Assembly (NCBI GenBank): GCA_946629635.1
Contig: CAMOYA010000001.1
Span: 1 to 64,000 of the forward strand
Reading direction: 5' to 3'
DNA length: 64,000 bases
DNA from: an uncultured Clostridia bacterium
Lineage (GTDB): Bacteria > Bacillota > Clostridia > Christensenellales > Aristaeellaceae
Shown here: piece after piece, positions 17,803-28,085 of the stretch
Layout: every line of letters begins with the position of its first letter
How positions within the stretch are numbered: position 1 is the first letter of the stretch
The notes under the pieces: generated by a model
The model's input: the letters and a program-made list of their open reading frames with translations, nothing else
What the model was told of the DNA's origin: nothing
Databases searched by the model: none
Made by a program: the position numbers and the translations under genes

Positions 17803-19149
17803 ATGATCGAAACAGGCGAAATCCTTCAGACGATGCGCATGATTCAGGAGGAAAACTTTGATATCCGGACGATCACCCTGGGGATCAACCTGCTGGACTG
17901 CTCGGATCCGGATCCGGAAAGATGCGCACAGCGGGTGTACGACAAAATCTGTCAGCTTGCCGGTAACCTGGTGCATACCGGCGAGGAGATCGAAACGGAA
18001 TTCGGCATTCCGATCGTCAACAAGCGGATCAGCGTCACACCGGTCAGCCTGATCTCCCAGGGGGATCCGCGGCCCATCGCCAGAGCGCTGGACCGGGCGG
18101 CAGCGGAGGTGGGCGTCAATTTTCTGGGCGGCTATTCCGCGCTGATGCACAAGGGCGCAACGAAGGCGGACGAGCGTCTGCTCGCGTCCATTCCGGAGGT
18201 TCTGAGCGAAACGAAGCTTCTCTGTTCCAGCGTAAACGTTGCGTCGACCCGATCGGGCATCAATATGAACGCCGTCCGGGAAATGGGAAAGATCATCCGG
18301 AAAACGGCGGAGCTGACGGCGGATTCCGATGGTCTGGGATGTGCGAAGCTGGTCGTGTTTGCCAATGCCGTGGAGGACAATCCGTTCATGGCAGGTGCGT
18401 TCTGCGGGACAGGAGAGCCGGAATGCGCGATCAATGTCGGGGTCTCCGGCCCCGGTGTGGTCAAGGTCGCTCTCGAATCCGTCAGGGGTCAGCCCTTTGA
18501 CGTGCTGGCGGAAACGATCAAGCGGACGGCTTTCAAGATCACCCGGGTGGGACAGCTGGTGGCCAGGGAAGCGAGCCAGCGGATGGGCGTTCCGTTCGGA
18601 ATCGTGGATCTGAGCCTTGCTCCGACGCCGGCGCGCGGGGATTCGGTGGCCCATATCCTGATGGAAATGGGGCTGGAGATGGCCGGTGCGCCCGGCACCA
18701 CGGCCGCGCTTGCCCTGCTGAACGATGCCGTCAAGAAGGGCGGTGTCATGGCCAGCAACCATGTCGGGGGGCTCAGCGGCGCATTTATACCGGTCAGTGA
18801 GGATATCGGAATGATAGAAGCGGCCTCCCGCGGCGTGCTGACGCTGGAGAAGCTGGAGGCGATGACTTGCGTGTGCTCCGTCGGACTGGACATGATTGCC
18901 ATCCCCGGGGATACTTCCGCGGCAACGATCAGCGGCATCATCGCGGATGAGGCGGCGATCGGCGTGATCAACAACAAGACGACCGCGGTCCGCGTGATAC
19001 CTGCTGTCGGAAAAAAAGCGGGGGACCGGGTCGAGTTTGGCGGACTGCTTGGATTTGCGCCGGTCATGCCGGTGAATCCGATGAAAAATGACGACTTTAT
19101 CGCGCGCGGCGGGCGCATTCCGGCGCCGCTGCATTCACTGAGAAACTGA
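17803..19149 (+). CDS. PFL-family/UPF0210 (DUF711) protein
   Basis: 448 aa; [61 protein letters not shown]. Confidence 0.9.
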   Translation: MIETGEILQTMRMIQEENFDIRTITLGINLLDCSDPDPERCAQRVYDKICQLAGNLVHTGEEIETEFGIPIVNKRISVTPVSLISQGDPRPIARALDRAAAEVGVNFLGGYSALMHKGATKADERLLASIPEVLSETKLLCSSVNVASTRSGINMNAVREMGKIIRKTAELTADSDGLGCAKLVVFANAVEDNPFMAGAFCGTGEPECAINVGVSGPGVVKVALESVRGQPFDVLAETIKRTAFKITRVGQLVAREASQRMGVPFGIVDLSLAPTPARGDSVAHILMEMGLEMAGAPGTTAALALLNDAVKKGGVMASNHVGGLSGAFIPVSEDIGMIEAASRGVLTLEKLEAMTCVCSVGLDMIAIPGDTSAATISGIIADEAAIGVINNKTTAVRVIPAVGKKAGDRVEFGGLLGFAPVMPVNPMKNDDFIARGGRIPAPLHSLRN

Positions 19150-19177
19150 TGGACAGGATCCTTTTTACGGGGGTTTT

Positions 19178-20449
19178 ATGAGCAATTTTGTGGACCAGGT
19201 TCGGATTACCGTCAAGGCAGGCAACGGCGGCAACGGTTCTGCATCGTTTCACCGGGAAAAATATGTGATGAACGGTGGGCCGGACGGGGGTGACGGTGGC
19301 AACGGGGGTGACATCCAGTTCATGGCCGATCCCAACATGCACACGCTGCTGGATTTCCGGTTCCGGAGCAAGTATACGGCGGAAAACGGAGGGGACGGAA
19401 GCGCCAACCGATGCACGGGAAAGCGGGGAGAGAACCTGCTGATCAAGGTTCCGGTCGGTACGGTGATCCGGAACGATGAAACCGGAAAAGTCATGGCGGA
19501 CATGGATCAGAGCGGAGAGATCCGGACGCTTCTGCGCGGCGGGAAAGGCGGATGGGGAAACCAGCACTTTGCCACATCGACGCGGCAGGCGCCGAACTTT
19601 GCCAGGCCGGGAATCAAAACGGAAGTGAAAACCATCCGGCTGGAGCTGAAAACGATCGCGGACGTCGGCCTGATCGGTTACCCCAACGTGGGGAAAAGTT
19701 CGATCCTCAGCGTGGTGACCAGCGCGCGGCCGAAGGTTGGCAATTATCATTTTACGACGCTGACGCCGAATCTCGGAATCGTGAGGCGATTCGGAAAGGA
19801 TATCGTTCTGGCGGACATACCGGGGCTGATCGAAGGCGCGGCGGAAGGCGCGGGTCTTGGACACGATTTCCTTCGCCATGTCGAAAGAACCCGGCTCCTG
19901 CTTCATGTGGTGGATATTTCGGGAAGCGAAGGGCGGGATCCGGTTGACGATCTGGATCAGATCAACACGGAGCTGGATCATTACGGCAATCTGTCCGAAC
20001 TGCCTCAGATAATCGTGTGCAACAAGACGGATCTGCCCGGTGCGGAGGAAAACCTCCGGCGGATGAAAATGCTGGGGGAAAGCATGGAATGCCCGGTGTT
20101 TGCGGTCAGCGCTGCCACGCATCAGGGGTTTGAGGCGCTGCTGGACGCCGTGGCGGAAAAACTGGAGACCCTTCCGCCCATTCTGCATTATGCGGAGGAA
20201 GAGGAAGAGGCCGAGAACCCCTCCGTCCGGGATGATTTTGAGATCATCGTAGACGACGGTGTCTTTGAGGTGGCCGGTCCCGGGATGGAAAGACTGATCG
20301 ACAGCGTGAATTTTGACGATCTGGAAAGCTTGAACTGGTTCCACAGAACCCTTCGCCGGCTCGGCGTCATCGATGCGCTCCGCGAAAAAGGCGCCGGGGA
20401 GGGCAGCACAGTCCGGATCGCGGGCATGGAATTTGACTTTGTGGAATAA
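19178..20449 (+). CDS. obgE: GTPase Obg/CgtA
   Basis: Gly-rich Obg fold (GNGGNGSASFHREK), GYPNVGKSSIL, DIPGLIEGAAEGAGLGHDFLRH, C-terminal OCT domain. Confidence 0.97.
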   Translation: MSNFVDQVRITVKAGNGGNGSASFHREKYVMNGGPDGGDGGNGGDIQFMADPNMHTLLDFRFRSKYTAENGGDGSANRCTGKRGENLLIKVPVGTVIRNDETGKVMADMDQSGEIRTLLRGGKGGWGNQHFATSTRQAPNFARPGIKTEVKTIRLELKTIADVGLIGYPNVGKSSILSVVTSARPKVGNYHFTTLTPNLGIVRRFGKDIVLADIPGLIEGAAEGAGLGHDFLRHVERTRLLLHVVDISGSEGRDPVDDLDQINTELDHYGNLSELPQIIVCNKTDLPGAEENLRRMKMLGESMECPVFAVSAATHQGFEALLDAVAEKLETLPPILHYAEEEEEAENPSVRDDFEIIVDDGVFEVAGPGMERLIDSVNFDDLESLNWFHRTLRRLGVIDALREKGAGEGSTVRIAGMEFDFVE

Positions 20450-20451
20450 GG

Positions 20452-20757
20452 ATGGAGGTTTCAGAAATGACAGGGAAACAGAGGGCTGCGCTCCGTGCGA
20501 TGGCAAATCCGCTGGATACCATTCTGTATATCGGCAAGGACGGAATCACCGATCACACCATCCGGGAAGCGGAGGATGCGCTGGAAGCGCGCGAGCTGAT
20601 CAAGGGATGCGTTCAGCAGGGGGCGCCGGTCTCCGCAAGGGAAGCGCTGAGCGAGCTTTGCGAGAGGACCCACGCGGAACCGATTCAGCAGATCGGACGC
20701 AGGTTTGTTCTGTACCGGCCCAGCCGGGAAAATCCCAGAATTGTGATTGGGGACTGA
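20452..20757 (+). CDS. yhbY: CRM-domain RNA-binding protein YhbY
   Basis: LRAMANPLDTILYIGKDGIT, IQQIGRRFVLYRPSREN. Confidence 0.92.
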   Translation: MEVSEMTGKQRAALRAMANPLDTILYIGKDGITDHTIREAEDALEARELIKGCVQQGAPVSAREALSELCERTHAEPIQQIGRRFVLYRPSRENPRIVIGD

Positions 20758-20764
20758 GAGTCAA

Positions 20765-22189
20765 ATGGAAACGGCACATATCAGAGACTACCGGGGAAAG
20801 AGAATTCACCTGATCGGCATCGGCGGAAGCAGCATGAGCGGACTCGCGGAAATGCTGATTACGGAAGGATATCGGGTTTCCGGCAGTGACCGGGACGAAG
20901 GATATCTGATCCACCATGTCCGCGAAAAGGGCGGAGAAGTGATGATCGGGCACCGGGCCGAAAATGTCCGGGGCGCGGATCTGGTCGTATATTCGGCGGC
21001 CATTCATCCGGACAATCCGGAACGCATGGAAGCGGACCGGCTTGGCATTCCATCCATCGAGCGCGCGGAGCTTCTGGGGCAGCTGATGGACGGATATGAC
21101 CGGGCAGTCGGCATATGCGGCGCCCACGGAAAGACGACGGTTACCTCCATGCTCAGCCAGATCCTGATGGAAGCCGGGAAAGATCCGAGCGTTCATATCG
21201 GCGGGCGTCTGGATGCGATCGGCGGCAGCGTTCGCGTGGGCGGAAGCGATCTGTTTGTTGCTGAAGCCTGCGAATATAACCGCAGCTTTCTGCATATGCA
21301 TCCGAGAATGGCGGTGGTGCTGAACATCGATGCGGATCATCTGGACTGCTACAGGGATCTGGACGAAATCGAGGATACGTTCGGAATATTTCTGCATCAG
21401 CTCCCGGATGACGGCATCGCCATCGGCAATGGGGATGATCCCCGCGTGCGCCGTCAGATCAACCGGCTGAAATGCCGGAAGGTCTTCTTCGGTTCTGACG
21501 GGGAGAACGACTGGTACCCTGAGCGGATTGAGGAGGACGGGGAAGGATACGCGACCTTCAATGTCATGCACTGCGGTCGGAAAGCGGCACGCCTGAAGAT
21601 GGGCGTCCCCGGAGATTTCAACCGGATGAATGCCCTGGCCGCGTTTGCGGCCGCTGTTGAACTGGGCGTCCTGCCGTCGGAGGCGGCAGCATCCCTGGAA
21701 CGGTTTACCGGCGCCCATCGGCGCTTTGAGAGAACCGATGTGATCGACGGCGTCGAGATCTTCCATGATTACGGTCATAACCCGACGGAGATGCGCAACG
21801 CGCTGTCCATTGCCCGGAAACGCTGCCACGGAAGGCTGTGGGCCGTTATGCAGCCGCATACTTTCAGCCGCGTGCGCACGCTGTTTGATCAGTATCTGAC
21901 CTGTACCGAAGCGGCAGATTATACCCTGGTGACGGATATATGTGCAGCCCGGGAAGCGGATCCCGGCGACCTGAACAGCGGCATGCTTGTGGACGGCATG
22001 AGGGAAAACGGAATCGACGCATTCTGGACGCCGACCTTTGATGACACGGAAGCATATCTTCGCAGCCACTGGCAGAGCGGAGATCTGGTGCTGACCATGG
22101 GCTGCGGGGACATCAACCTGCTGAATGATCAGATCCACCGGCATCAGCTGCAGCGTGAGCAGGACAAAGAAGGGGGCTCTCAGCTGTGA
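20765..22189 (+). CDS. murC: UDP-N-acetylmuramate--L-alanine ligase
   Basis: IHLIGIGGSSMSGLAEML, GICGAHGKTTVTSML, HDYGHNPTEMRNAL. Confidence 0.93.
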   Translation: METAHIRDYRGKRIHLIGIGGSSMSGLAEMLITEGYRVSGSDRDEGYLIHHVREKGGEVMIGHRAENVRGADLVVYSAAIHPDNPERMEADRLGIPSIERAELLGQLMDGYDRAVGICGAHGKTTVTSMLSQILMEAGKDPSVHIGGRLDAIGGSVRVGGSDLFVAEACEYNRSFLHMHPRMAVVLNIDADHLDCYRDLDEIEDTFGIFLHQLPDDGIAIGNGDDPRVRRQINRLKCRKVFFGSDGENDWYPERIEEDGEGYATFNVMHCGRKAARLKMGVPGDFNRMNALAAFAAAVELGVLPSEAAASLERFTGAHRRFERTDVIDGVEIFHDYGHNPTEMRNALSIARKRCHGRLWAVMQPHTFSRVRTLFDQYLTCTEAADYTLVTDICAAREADPGDLNSGMLVDGMRENGIDAFWTPTFDDTEAYLRSHWQSGDLVLTMGCGDINLLNDQIHRHQLQREQDKEGGSQL

Positions 22190-23304
22190 ATATGCCGCGA
22201 AACAGGCGGGTGATTCTCCCGGAGAATATCCGGAAAAACATGCGGGCGCTGTGCGGTATGGTACCGGAAGGCGTCGGCGTGATGGCGGTTGTCAAGGCGG
22301 ACGGATATGGCCACGGATCCGCTCCGGTGGCCCGGGCAGCGCTGGAGGGCGGTGCCTCCATGCTGGCGGTCGCTTCCGTCGCAGAAGGAACGGAAATTCG
22401 GAAAAGCGGGATCCAGGCGCCGATTCTGGTGCTGGGTGCCGTGAGCCGCGATGATGTGGACGAGGGAACGGAATCCGGTCTGATCCAAACGGTCTGTTCG
22501 CCTGAAATGGTTGAGATCTGCGAGAAGAGCGCAAAGGAACATAAAAAACAGACCAAAGTTCACCTGAAGATCGACACGGGCATGGGGCGGATCGGCGTCC
22601 GCAATCCGGCGGAACGGGACGCTGTGCTGCGCGCGCTGGCGCATTCGCCGCACGTGAAGCTGACCGGGACGTTTACGCATTTTTCCGACGCGGATGACGG
22701 CCCGGACGGCATGGAATACACGGAGCATCAGTACCGGATTTTCCGGGACATGACGGACATCCTTGACGCAGGGGTCCTCCGGCACTGCGCCAATTCTGCC
22801 GTGATCCACCGCAGACCGGATATGGCGATGGATATGGTCCGGGCCGGAATCAGCCTTTACGGGTATCCTCCGGTGGAAACCGGCCTTCCGCTCAAACCGT
22901 GCATGCGCTGGACCGCGCGGATCAGCTACGTCAAGGAAATTCCTTCCGGCGTATACATCAGTTACGGCCGAACCTTCCTTTCCGAGCGTCCGATGCGCAT
23001 CGCCACGGTGACCTGCGGATACGGGGACGGCTATCACCGGTGCGCCGGGAAAGCGGCGGAAGTGCTGATCCGCGGAAAGCGTGCCAGCGTCGTTGGCCGC
23101 ATTTGCATGGATCAGATGATGGTGGACGTAACGGACATCCCGGATGCCCGAATGGACGACGAAGTCGTTCTGATGGGTTCGTCCGGTCCGGAGCGGATTA
23201 CCGCGGAGGATCTGGCCCGATGGGCGGGTACGATCAGCTACGAAATTCTGCTCAGCGCCGGAAGCCGGGTGGAACGAATCTATGATTTCAGTCAGGAATT
23301 TTAA
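22186..23304 (+). CDS. alr: Alanine racemase
   Basis: MAVVKADGYGHGSAPVARAAL (PLP Lys), HLKIDTGMGRIGV, GRICMDQMMVDVT. Confidence 0.96.
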   Translation: MNMPRNRRVILPENIRKNMRALCGMVPEGVGVMAVVKADGYGHGSAPVARAALEGGASMLAVASVAEGTEIRKSGIQAPILVLGAVSRDDVDEGTESGLIQTVCSPEMVEICEKSAKEHKKQTKVHLKIDTGMGRIGVRNPAERDAVLRALAHSPHVKLTGTFTHFSDADDGPDGMEYTEHQYRIFRDMTDILDAGVLRHCANSAVIHRRPDMAMDMVRAGISLYGYPPVETGLPLKPCMRWTARISYVKEIPSGVYISYGRTFLSERPMRIATVTCGYGDGYHRCAGKAAEVLIRGKRASVVGRICMDQMMVDVTDIPDARMDDEVVLMGSSGPERITAEDLARWAGTISYEILLSAGSRVERIYDFSQEF

Positions 23305-23319
23305 TCTGGAGGTTGTCTT

Positions 23320-24132
23320 ATGGCCAGGAAGAAAAAACCGGTTCAGGAAGTCCGGAAACCCTATCTGATGGGAAAGATCTGGGATGAGGAGTCCTTCCGC
23401 AATGTGCTGAAGCTGTTCGGCGTATTCATTCTTTCATTCCTGATGACTTTTATCGTATGTTCCATGACGAGCTTCGACAGCCCGATTCTGCGGATTGCCG
23501 TCAATATCCTGATTGCGGCGCTGATTCTGTTCGTCTTTTATCATCAGGGTCTCTCCAGAGGGACGGATGCGGTGGCCAGAGGCGAGATCCTGTACCAGCG
23601 CCGGGAGAAGGGAATCGAGGTCTCCTCCGGGGAACAGGCGCTGTGCTATCATCATCTGAAGGGCTTTTTGACATGTCTGCTGGCGGTTGTGCCCTTTCTG
23701 ATTCTGGCGCTGATCCTGGCCTTCACGACGAAGCGTCAGATGACGGGCATCGGGGCGCTGCCCGGATGGATGAACAGTTTCCTGCGGAGAAACGAGATCG
23801 GCGACGCGCTCGTGACCTATACGCAGGCGAGCTCGCTTACCTTCCCGGACATCCTTCGGATCGTCGTCAGGATCTGCATCATGCCGTTCATCAGCATGGC
23901 CGGAACGGCGGATGCTGACCTGCTACTGCTCGTTGAACGGCTTTCTCCGGTCATTCTGCTTCTGCCCGTGATCGCATATGGCTGCGGATACATGGGCGGG
24001 CGAAATGTGAGAACTCAGATCCATACGGAAATCGCGGAGAACGCCCGGCTTCGCCGCCGCAGGGAAAACAGGACCAGGAAGAACAGAATGCGGGGCGCAG
24101 GTTCCGGCCGTACCCCTGAACAGCTGAACTGA
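23320..24132 (+). CDS. Polytopic membrane protein, unknown function
   Basis: 270 aa with several hydrophobic segments and a basic C-terminus. Confidence 0.85.
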   Translation: MARKKKPVQEVRKPYLMGKIWDEESFRNVLKLFGVFILSFLMTFIVCSMTSFDSPILRIAVNILIAALILFVFYHQGLSRGTDAVARGEILYQRREKGIEVSSGEQALCYHHLKGFLTCLLAVVPFLILALILAFTTKRQMTGIGALPGWMNSFLRRNEIGDALVTYTQASSLTFPDILRIVVRICIMPFISMAGTADADLLLLVERLSPVILLLPVIAYGCGYMGGRNVRTQIHTEIAENARLRRRRENRTRKNRMRGAGSGRTPEQLN

Positions 24133-24145
24133 GGGATGCATCATC

Positions 24146-24688
24146 ATGCGGATTATTGCAGGAGAGGCACGCGGACGGAGGATTGATGCGCCGGCCGGAC
24201 GGAATACCCGGCCGACGCTGGACCGCGTCCGGGAAAACCTGTTCAATATCCTTCAGAATCGCCTGATCGGACGGACTGTGCTGGATCTCTTTGCCGGTTC
24301 CGGGGCGCTGAGTCTGGAGGCGATCAGCCGGGGTGCGGCATTCGCTGTCATGGTGGATTCCTCCCGGGAAGCGCACCGGGTTCAGATGCGCAATACGGAG
24401 GGACTCGGTTTTTCGGACAGGGCAGAAATCCTGCTCTGCGACTGGCATCAGGCGGTATCGCGGCTGAAGTCGGAAGGGAGAACCTTTGACCTTGTTTTTC
24501 TGGATCCGCCCTATTCGATGACGGATCTGCAGGAAGTGTTCCGGGCAATTCATCCGCTGCTTTCTGCGGACGGGCTTGTGATCCTGGAGCATGAAGCCGG
24601 CGTGCAGCCGATGACAGGGGATACGCTCCGGAAGACGGACGAGCGGAAGTGGGGCTTCTGTGCCGTCACCTTCTTTACAGAAGCCTGA
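24146..24688 (+). CDS. rsmD: 16S rRNA (guanine966-N2)-methyltransferase RsmD
   Basis: MRIIAGEARGRRI, RPTLDRVRENLFNIL, VLDLFAGSGALSLEAISRGA, FLDPPY. Confidence 0.95.
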   Translation: MRIIAGEARGRRIDAPAGRNTRPTLDRVRENLFNILQNRLIGRTVLDLFAGSGALSLEAISRGAAFAVMVDSSREAHRVQMRNTEGLGFSDRAEILLCDWHQAVSRLKSEGRTFDLVFLDPPYSMTDLQEVFRAIHPLLSADGLVILEHEAGVQPMTGDTLRKTDERKWGFCAVTFFTEA

Positions 24689-24713
24689 GTCGGAATGGGA
24701 GGGAAACAGGACC

Positions 24714-25196
24714 ATGAAGAACCGATGCGTTTTTCCCGGATCCTTTGATCCGGTGACTGTCGGTCATATGAACCTGATCGAAAGAGCTGCCGGCATTTTT
24801 GATGAGGTGATCGTTACGGTTATGGTGAACATCCGTAAAACCGGGACGATCCCGGCTGAACACAGGGCAAGGCTGCTGGAAAAAGCGTGCGGGGAATTCA
24901 GCAATGTGTCCGTGGAGCAGTGGGACGGGCTGCTGGCGGATTATATGCGGATGCACCCGGATGCTGTCGTAATCCGCGGCGTCCGGAGCACGGCGGAATT
25001 TGAACAGGAAATCACCGCTTCAGCCATCAACCGCTCCATTTATGCGGATATGGAAACGCTGCTGATGCCATCAACGGAGGAGCTGAGCTGCATTTCATCC
25101 TCAGCGGTCCGGGAGATTGCGGCTTTCGGCGGGGATATCGGGGCATATGTTCCTGCATCGGTCCGGAAGGAAATTGAGCAGTATCTGAAGAAATAA
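24714..25196 (+). CDS. coaD: Phosphopantetheine adenylyltransferase
   Basis: FPGSFDPVTVGHMNLIERAA, VIRGVRSTAEFEQE. ATG 24714 is preferred over the ORF-track start. Confidence 0.95.
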   Translation: MKNRCVFPGSFDPVTVGHMNLIERAAGIFDEVIVTVMVNIRKTGTIPAEHRARLLEKACGEFSNVSVEQWDGLLADYMRMHPDAVVIRGVRSTAEFEQEITASAINRSIYADMETLLMPSTEELSCISSSAVREIAAFGGDIGAYVPASVRKEIEQYLKK

Positions 25197-25257
25197 ATAC
25201 TCATCACGCGTGTGATGATGATCAATCAAATATGATGAAGACGGAGGATGGATTTTC

Positions 25258-25896
25258 ATGGCTACGGATATCAACAGCGCTGAGCTTTGTCTGAATGCAG
25301 TGCGCGTCATGATGGATGAGGTTCGGAATGCAAAAAAGACGCTGCTCAACAGCGAAACCTGCATTGTGAACCGCGATGTGATGACTGCGCGGCTTGAATA
25401 TCTGAAGGAAAACCTGCCGGATACGGTGGAAAAGGCCGCCGAAATTGTTCAGCAGGAAGAAACCATCCGGAAGGAAACGGAACAGAAAAAGAATGAAATT
25501 CTGGACAGCGCATCCGCACAGGCCCAGACGACGGTGAACGAGGCAACCCAGAAGGCGCAGCAGATGATGGAGCGGGCCGGCTATGAGGCGAATGCGATGA
25601 TGGAACGGGCCCAGAATGAGGCGAAGGCATGCGTGGAAGCGGCCAAGGCGGAAGCGGGCAGGATCGTTGAAGACGCTGAAAAGAAAGCGGCAGAGCTTGT
25701 GGAGCAGGAAAGCATCGTCCGCCGTGCCCGGGTCGAAAGCGACGAGCTGAAGGAAAACGCCCGGCAGGAAGCGGCCAATCTGCACAAGAATACGCTGGAC
25801 TATATTGACTCGCTGCTTGCCGAAACGGACCGGAAGATGAGCGAGCTGATCAACAATATCCGGCTGGAGAGAAATGAAATCCGGAACCATCGGTAA
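25258..25896 (+). CDS. Coiled-coil protein, DivIVA/ATP-synthase-b-like; unknown function
   Basis: Long Ala/Glu/Lys-rich helix (EATQKAQQMMERAGYEANAMMERAQNEAKACVEAAKAEAGRIVEDAEKKAAEL). Confidence 0.85.
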   Translation: MATDINSAELCLNAVRVMMDEVRNAKKTLLNSETCIVNRDVMTARLEYLKENLPDTVEKAAEIVQQEETIRKETEQKKNEILDSASAQAQTTVNEATQKAQQMMERAGYEANAMMERAQNEAKACVEAAKAEAGRIVEDAEKKAAELVEQESIVRRARVESDELKENARQEAANLHKNTLDYIDSLLAETDRKMSELINNIRLERNEIRNHR

Positions 25897-25898
25897 GG

Positions 25899-25919
25899 TT
25901 TTGTGCAATATGCACAAAA
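25899..25919. promoter_or_regulatory. 21-bp perfect inverted repeat, candidate operator or RNA hairpin
   Basis: TTTTGTGCA-ATA-TGCACAAAA, directly after the coiled-coil stop codon and ~50 bp upstream of a TACAAT -10-like box. Confidence 0.6.
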
Positions 25920-26031
25920 TGAAAAGGAAAAGCTTGTGAAAACGGGCAATTCCTTTTTTTATTCTCCTTTGATACAATGTCATCAGTTTCAGGGGAGGAC
26001 CCTGATATCAGAAAGACAGGAGGATCTGCAA

Positions 26032-27153
26032 ATGGCAAGTGTATCCCTTCAGCACATCTACAAGGTTTATACCGGTAACGTGACCGCCGTCAGCGACTTC
26101 ACGCTCGACATCGAAGACAAGGAGTTTATCGTTCTGGTCGGTCCTTCCGGCTGCGGTAAGTCCACCACCCTGCGCATGGTCGCCGGTCTGGAAGAAATTT
26201 CCGACGGCGAACTGTACATCGGAGACAAGCTGGTCAATGACGTCGCCCCCAAGGATCGCGACATCGCCATGGTGTTCCAGAACTACGCGCTGTATCCGCA
26301 CATGACCGTTTATGACAACATGGCTTTCGGTCTGAAGCTGCGGAAGACCCCCAAGGATGAGATCAAGCGCCGCGTTGAAGAAGCCGCCAAGATCCTGGAC
26401 ATCGCTCACCTGCTGAACCGGAAGCCGAAGGCTCTGTCCGGCGGTCAGCGTCAGCGTGTTGCTCTGGGCCGTGCCATCGTCCGTGAGCCGAAGGTCTTCC
26501 TTTTCGACGAACCTCTGTCCAACCTGGACGCGAAGCTGCGCGTTGCCATGCGTACGGAGATCACCAAGCTCCATCAGCGCCTGCAGACCACCTTCATCTA
26601 TGTTACGCACGACCAGACCGAGGCCATGACCATGGCCAGCCGCATCGTCGTTATGAAGGACGGCGTTGTGCAGCAGGTGGATACTCCCCAGAACCTGTAC
26701 GACTATCCGGCCAATGAATTCGTCGCCGGCTTCATCGGCAGCCCCCAGATGAACTTCTTCAATGTCAAGCTGGATCGTGAAGGCCAGGATGTTGTTGCCA
26801 AGTTTGGCGATAACAAGATCGTCGTCCCGAACAAGAAGATTTCCAAGTTCGTGGATGAAAGCTACATCGGCAAGGATGTTGTCATGGGTATCCGTCCCGA
26901 AAACATTCACGATGACGAGAGCAAGCTGGCTGAGTTCTCCACCGCCACCATCGATGTGGACGTGGAAGTGACCGAACTGATGGGCTCTGAAACCTATCTG
27001 TATCTGAGCACCACCGGCAAGGACGGCAACATCATCGCCCGCGTGGATCCGCGCACCAGCAGCAAGGCCGGCAGCAAGATCCGCATTGCCTTCGATACCA
27101 ACCACCTGCACTTCTTCGACAAGGAAACGGAGAAGACCATCCTGAACAAGTAA
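26032..27153 (+). CDS. ABC transporter ATP-binding protein, UgpC/MsmX type (multi-sugar)
   Basis: [55 protein letters not shown]-terminal TOBE. ATG 26032 with SD AGGAGG. Confidence 0.95.
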   Translation: MASVSLQHIYKVYTGNVTAVSDFTLDIEDKEFIVLVGPSGCGKSTTLRMVAGLEEISDGELYIGDKLVNDVAPKDRDIAMVFQNYALYPHMTVYDNMAFGLKLRKTPKDEIKRRVEEAAKILDIAHLLNRKPKALSGGQRQRVALGRAIVREPKVFLFDEPLSNLDAKLRVAMRTEITKLHQRLQTTFIYVTHDQTEAMTMASRIVVMKDGVVQQVDTPQNLYDYPANEFVAGFIGSPQMNFFNVKLDREGQDVVAKFGDNKIVVPNKKISKFVDESYIGKDVVMGIRPENIHDDESKLAEFSTATIDVDVEVTELMGSETYLYLSTTGKDGNIIARVDPRTSSKAGSKIRIAFDTNHLHFFDKETEKTILNK

Positions 27154-27167
27154 TTTCCCCTGTGATC

Positions 27168-27206
27168 AGTAGCGCTCCCGAGTCAACCGATTCGGGAGCG
27201 CTTTTT
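27168..27206. terminator. Intrinsic terminator
   Basis: AGCGCTCCCGAgtcaaccgaTTCGGGAGCGCTTTTT between convergent genes. Confidence 0.9.
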
Positions 27207-27228
27207 GAGTGTTCATCGGAGATGGGGA

Positions 27229-27924
27229 TCAGTTGTCATCCAGATTCAGCTGGGAGCGGCAGATTTTGATTCCCGGGATCTGACTGATGGTTTCCAGGGA
27301 CGTTTCATCCGTATAATTTCCGTCGCACAGGCCGTGACCTGTCGAAATGCGTCCGAAGTTCAGACCGGAAACCTGCATGAACAGAATCTCTTCGCCGTTG
27401 ACGGCGTAAACGACTGCGCTGTGGGAGAAGCTTTTTTGATTGGCGCGGTATTCCACACGGATGATATCGCCCACCTTCAGGTGTCCGCCGGCCGCTTCAA
27501 TCCCGTAAAAAGTTTTCCAGTTTCCGTGGGGGTTGACTTCCCCGGACAGCAGGTATCCGATAAACTGGGCAAAACCGAAGCACTCCCCGTAGCCGCCCTT
27601 TCCGGGGCTGGTCGGCAGGACCCTGTCGATCGCCCAGCGGCAGCCGTATACATTGTGGAGATATCCCGTCCGATGATACGTCTCCACTGCCGTCGCCGTC
27701 CATCCTGGCGCTTCCGGCTGGCCGACAAAGGTCTGGGTTTCATTGGGCGCGGTTGTCCAGTACCACCCGTCAAAAAGCGAATACGTCTCGATGATGGCAT
27801 CGAGGTTCTCCGTGGTAAAATCGCCCTGAAACCGTTCATCCGTGAACCGGGATGAGGCCAAGGAAACGGATACAATCCCCAGCAGCAGCGCCGTGAGAAA
27901 GAAAAGACTGCGAAGATGCTTCAT
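27229..27924 (-). CDS. Secreted protein with papain-like (NlpC/P60/CHAP-type) features
   Basis: N-terminal signal peptide; GECFGFAQFIGYLLSGE...KVGDIIRV...SHSAVVYAVNGEEILFMQ resembles a Cys...His arrangement. Confidence 0.5.
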   Translation of the reverse strand: MKHLRSLFFLTALLLGIVSVSLASSRFTDERFQGDFTTENLDAIIETYSLFDGWYWTTAPNETQTFVGQPEAPGWTATAVETYHRTGYLHNVYGCRWAIDRVLPTSPGKGGYGECFGFAQFIGYLLSGEVNPHGNWKTFYGIEAAGGHLKVGDIIRVEYRANQKSFSHSAVVYAVNGEEILFMQVSGLNFGRISTGHGLCDGNYTDETSLETISQIPGIKICRSQLNLDDN

Positions 27925-27966
27925 GGCTTTCCGGACCTCCTTTTCCAGCGCTGATTATTCCTTCGC

Positions 27967-27995
27967 ATTATAACGCAACGCTTTCAGATGTTCAA
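27967..27995 (-). promoter_or_regulatory. Promoter for the 27229-27924 gene
   Basis: Minus strand TTGAAC - 17 bp - TATAAT. Confidence 0.7.
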
Positions 27996-28085
27996 CCGCG
28001 CCCGGGAAATGGAAAAACCGAAAAACCTTTTCAACAAACGGGCTTTATGGTAATATTAAAAAGATTGAATATAAGGAGGCGCGCC

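Noticed and set aside
25196-25257. TCATCAC-gcg-TGTGATGA hairpin after coaD as terminator
   Set aside because: No U-tract follows; short stem. Not called as a terminator.
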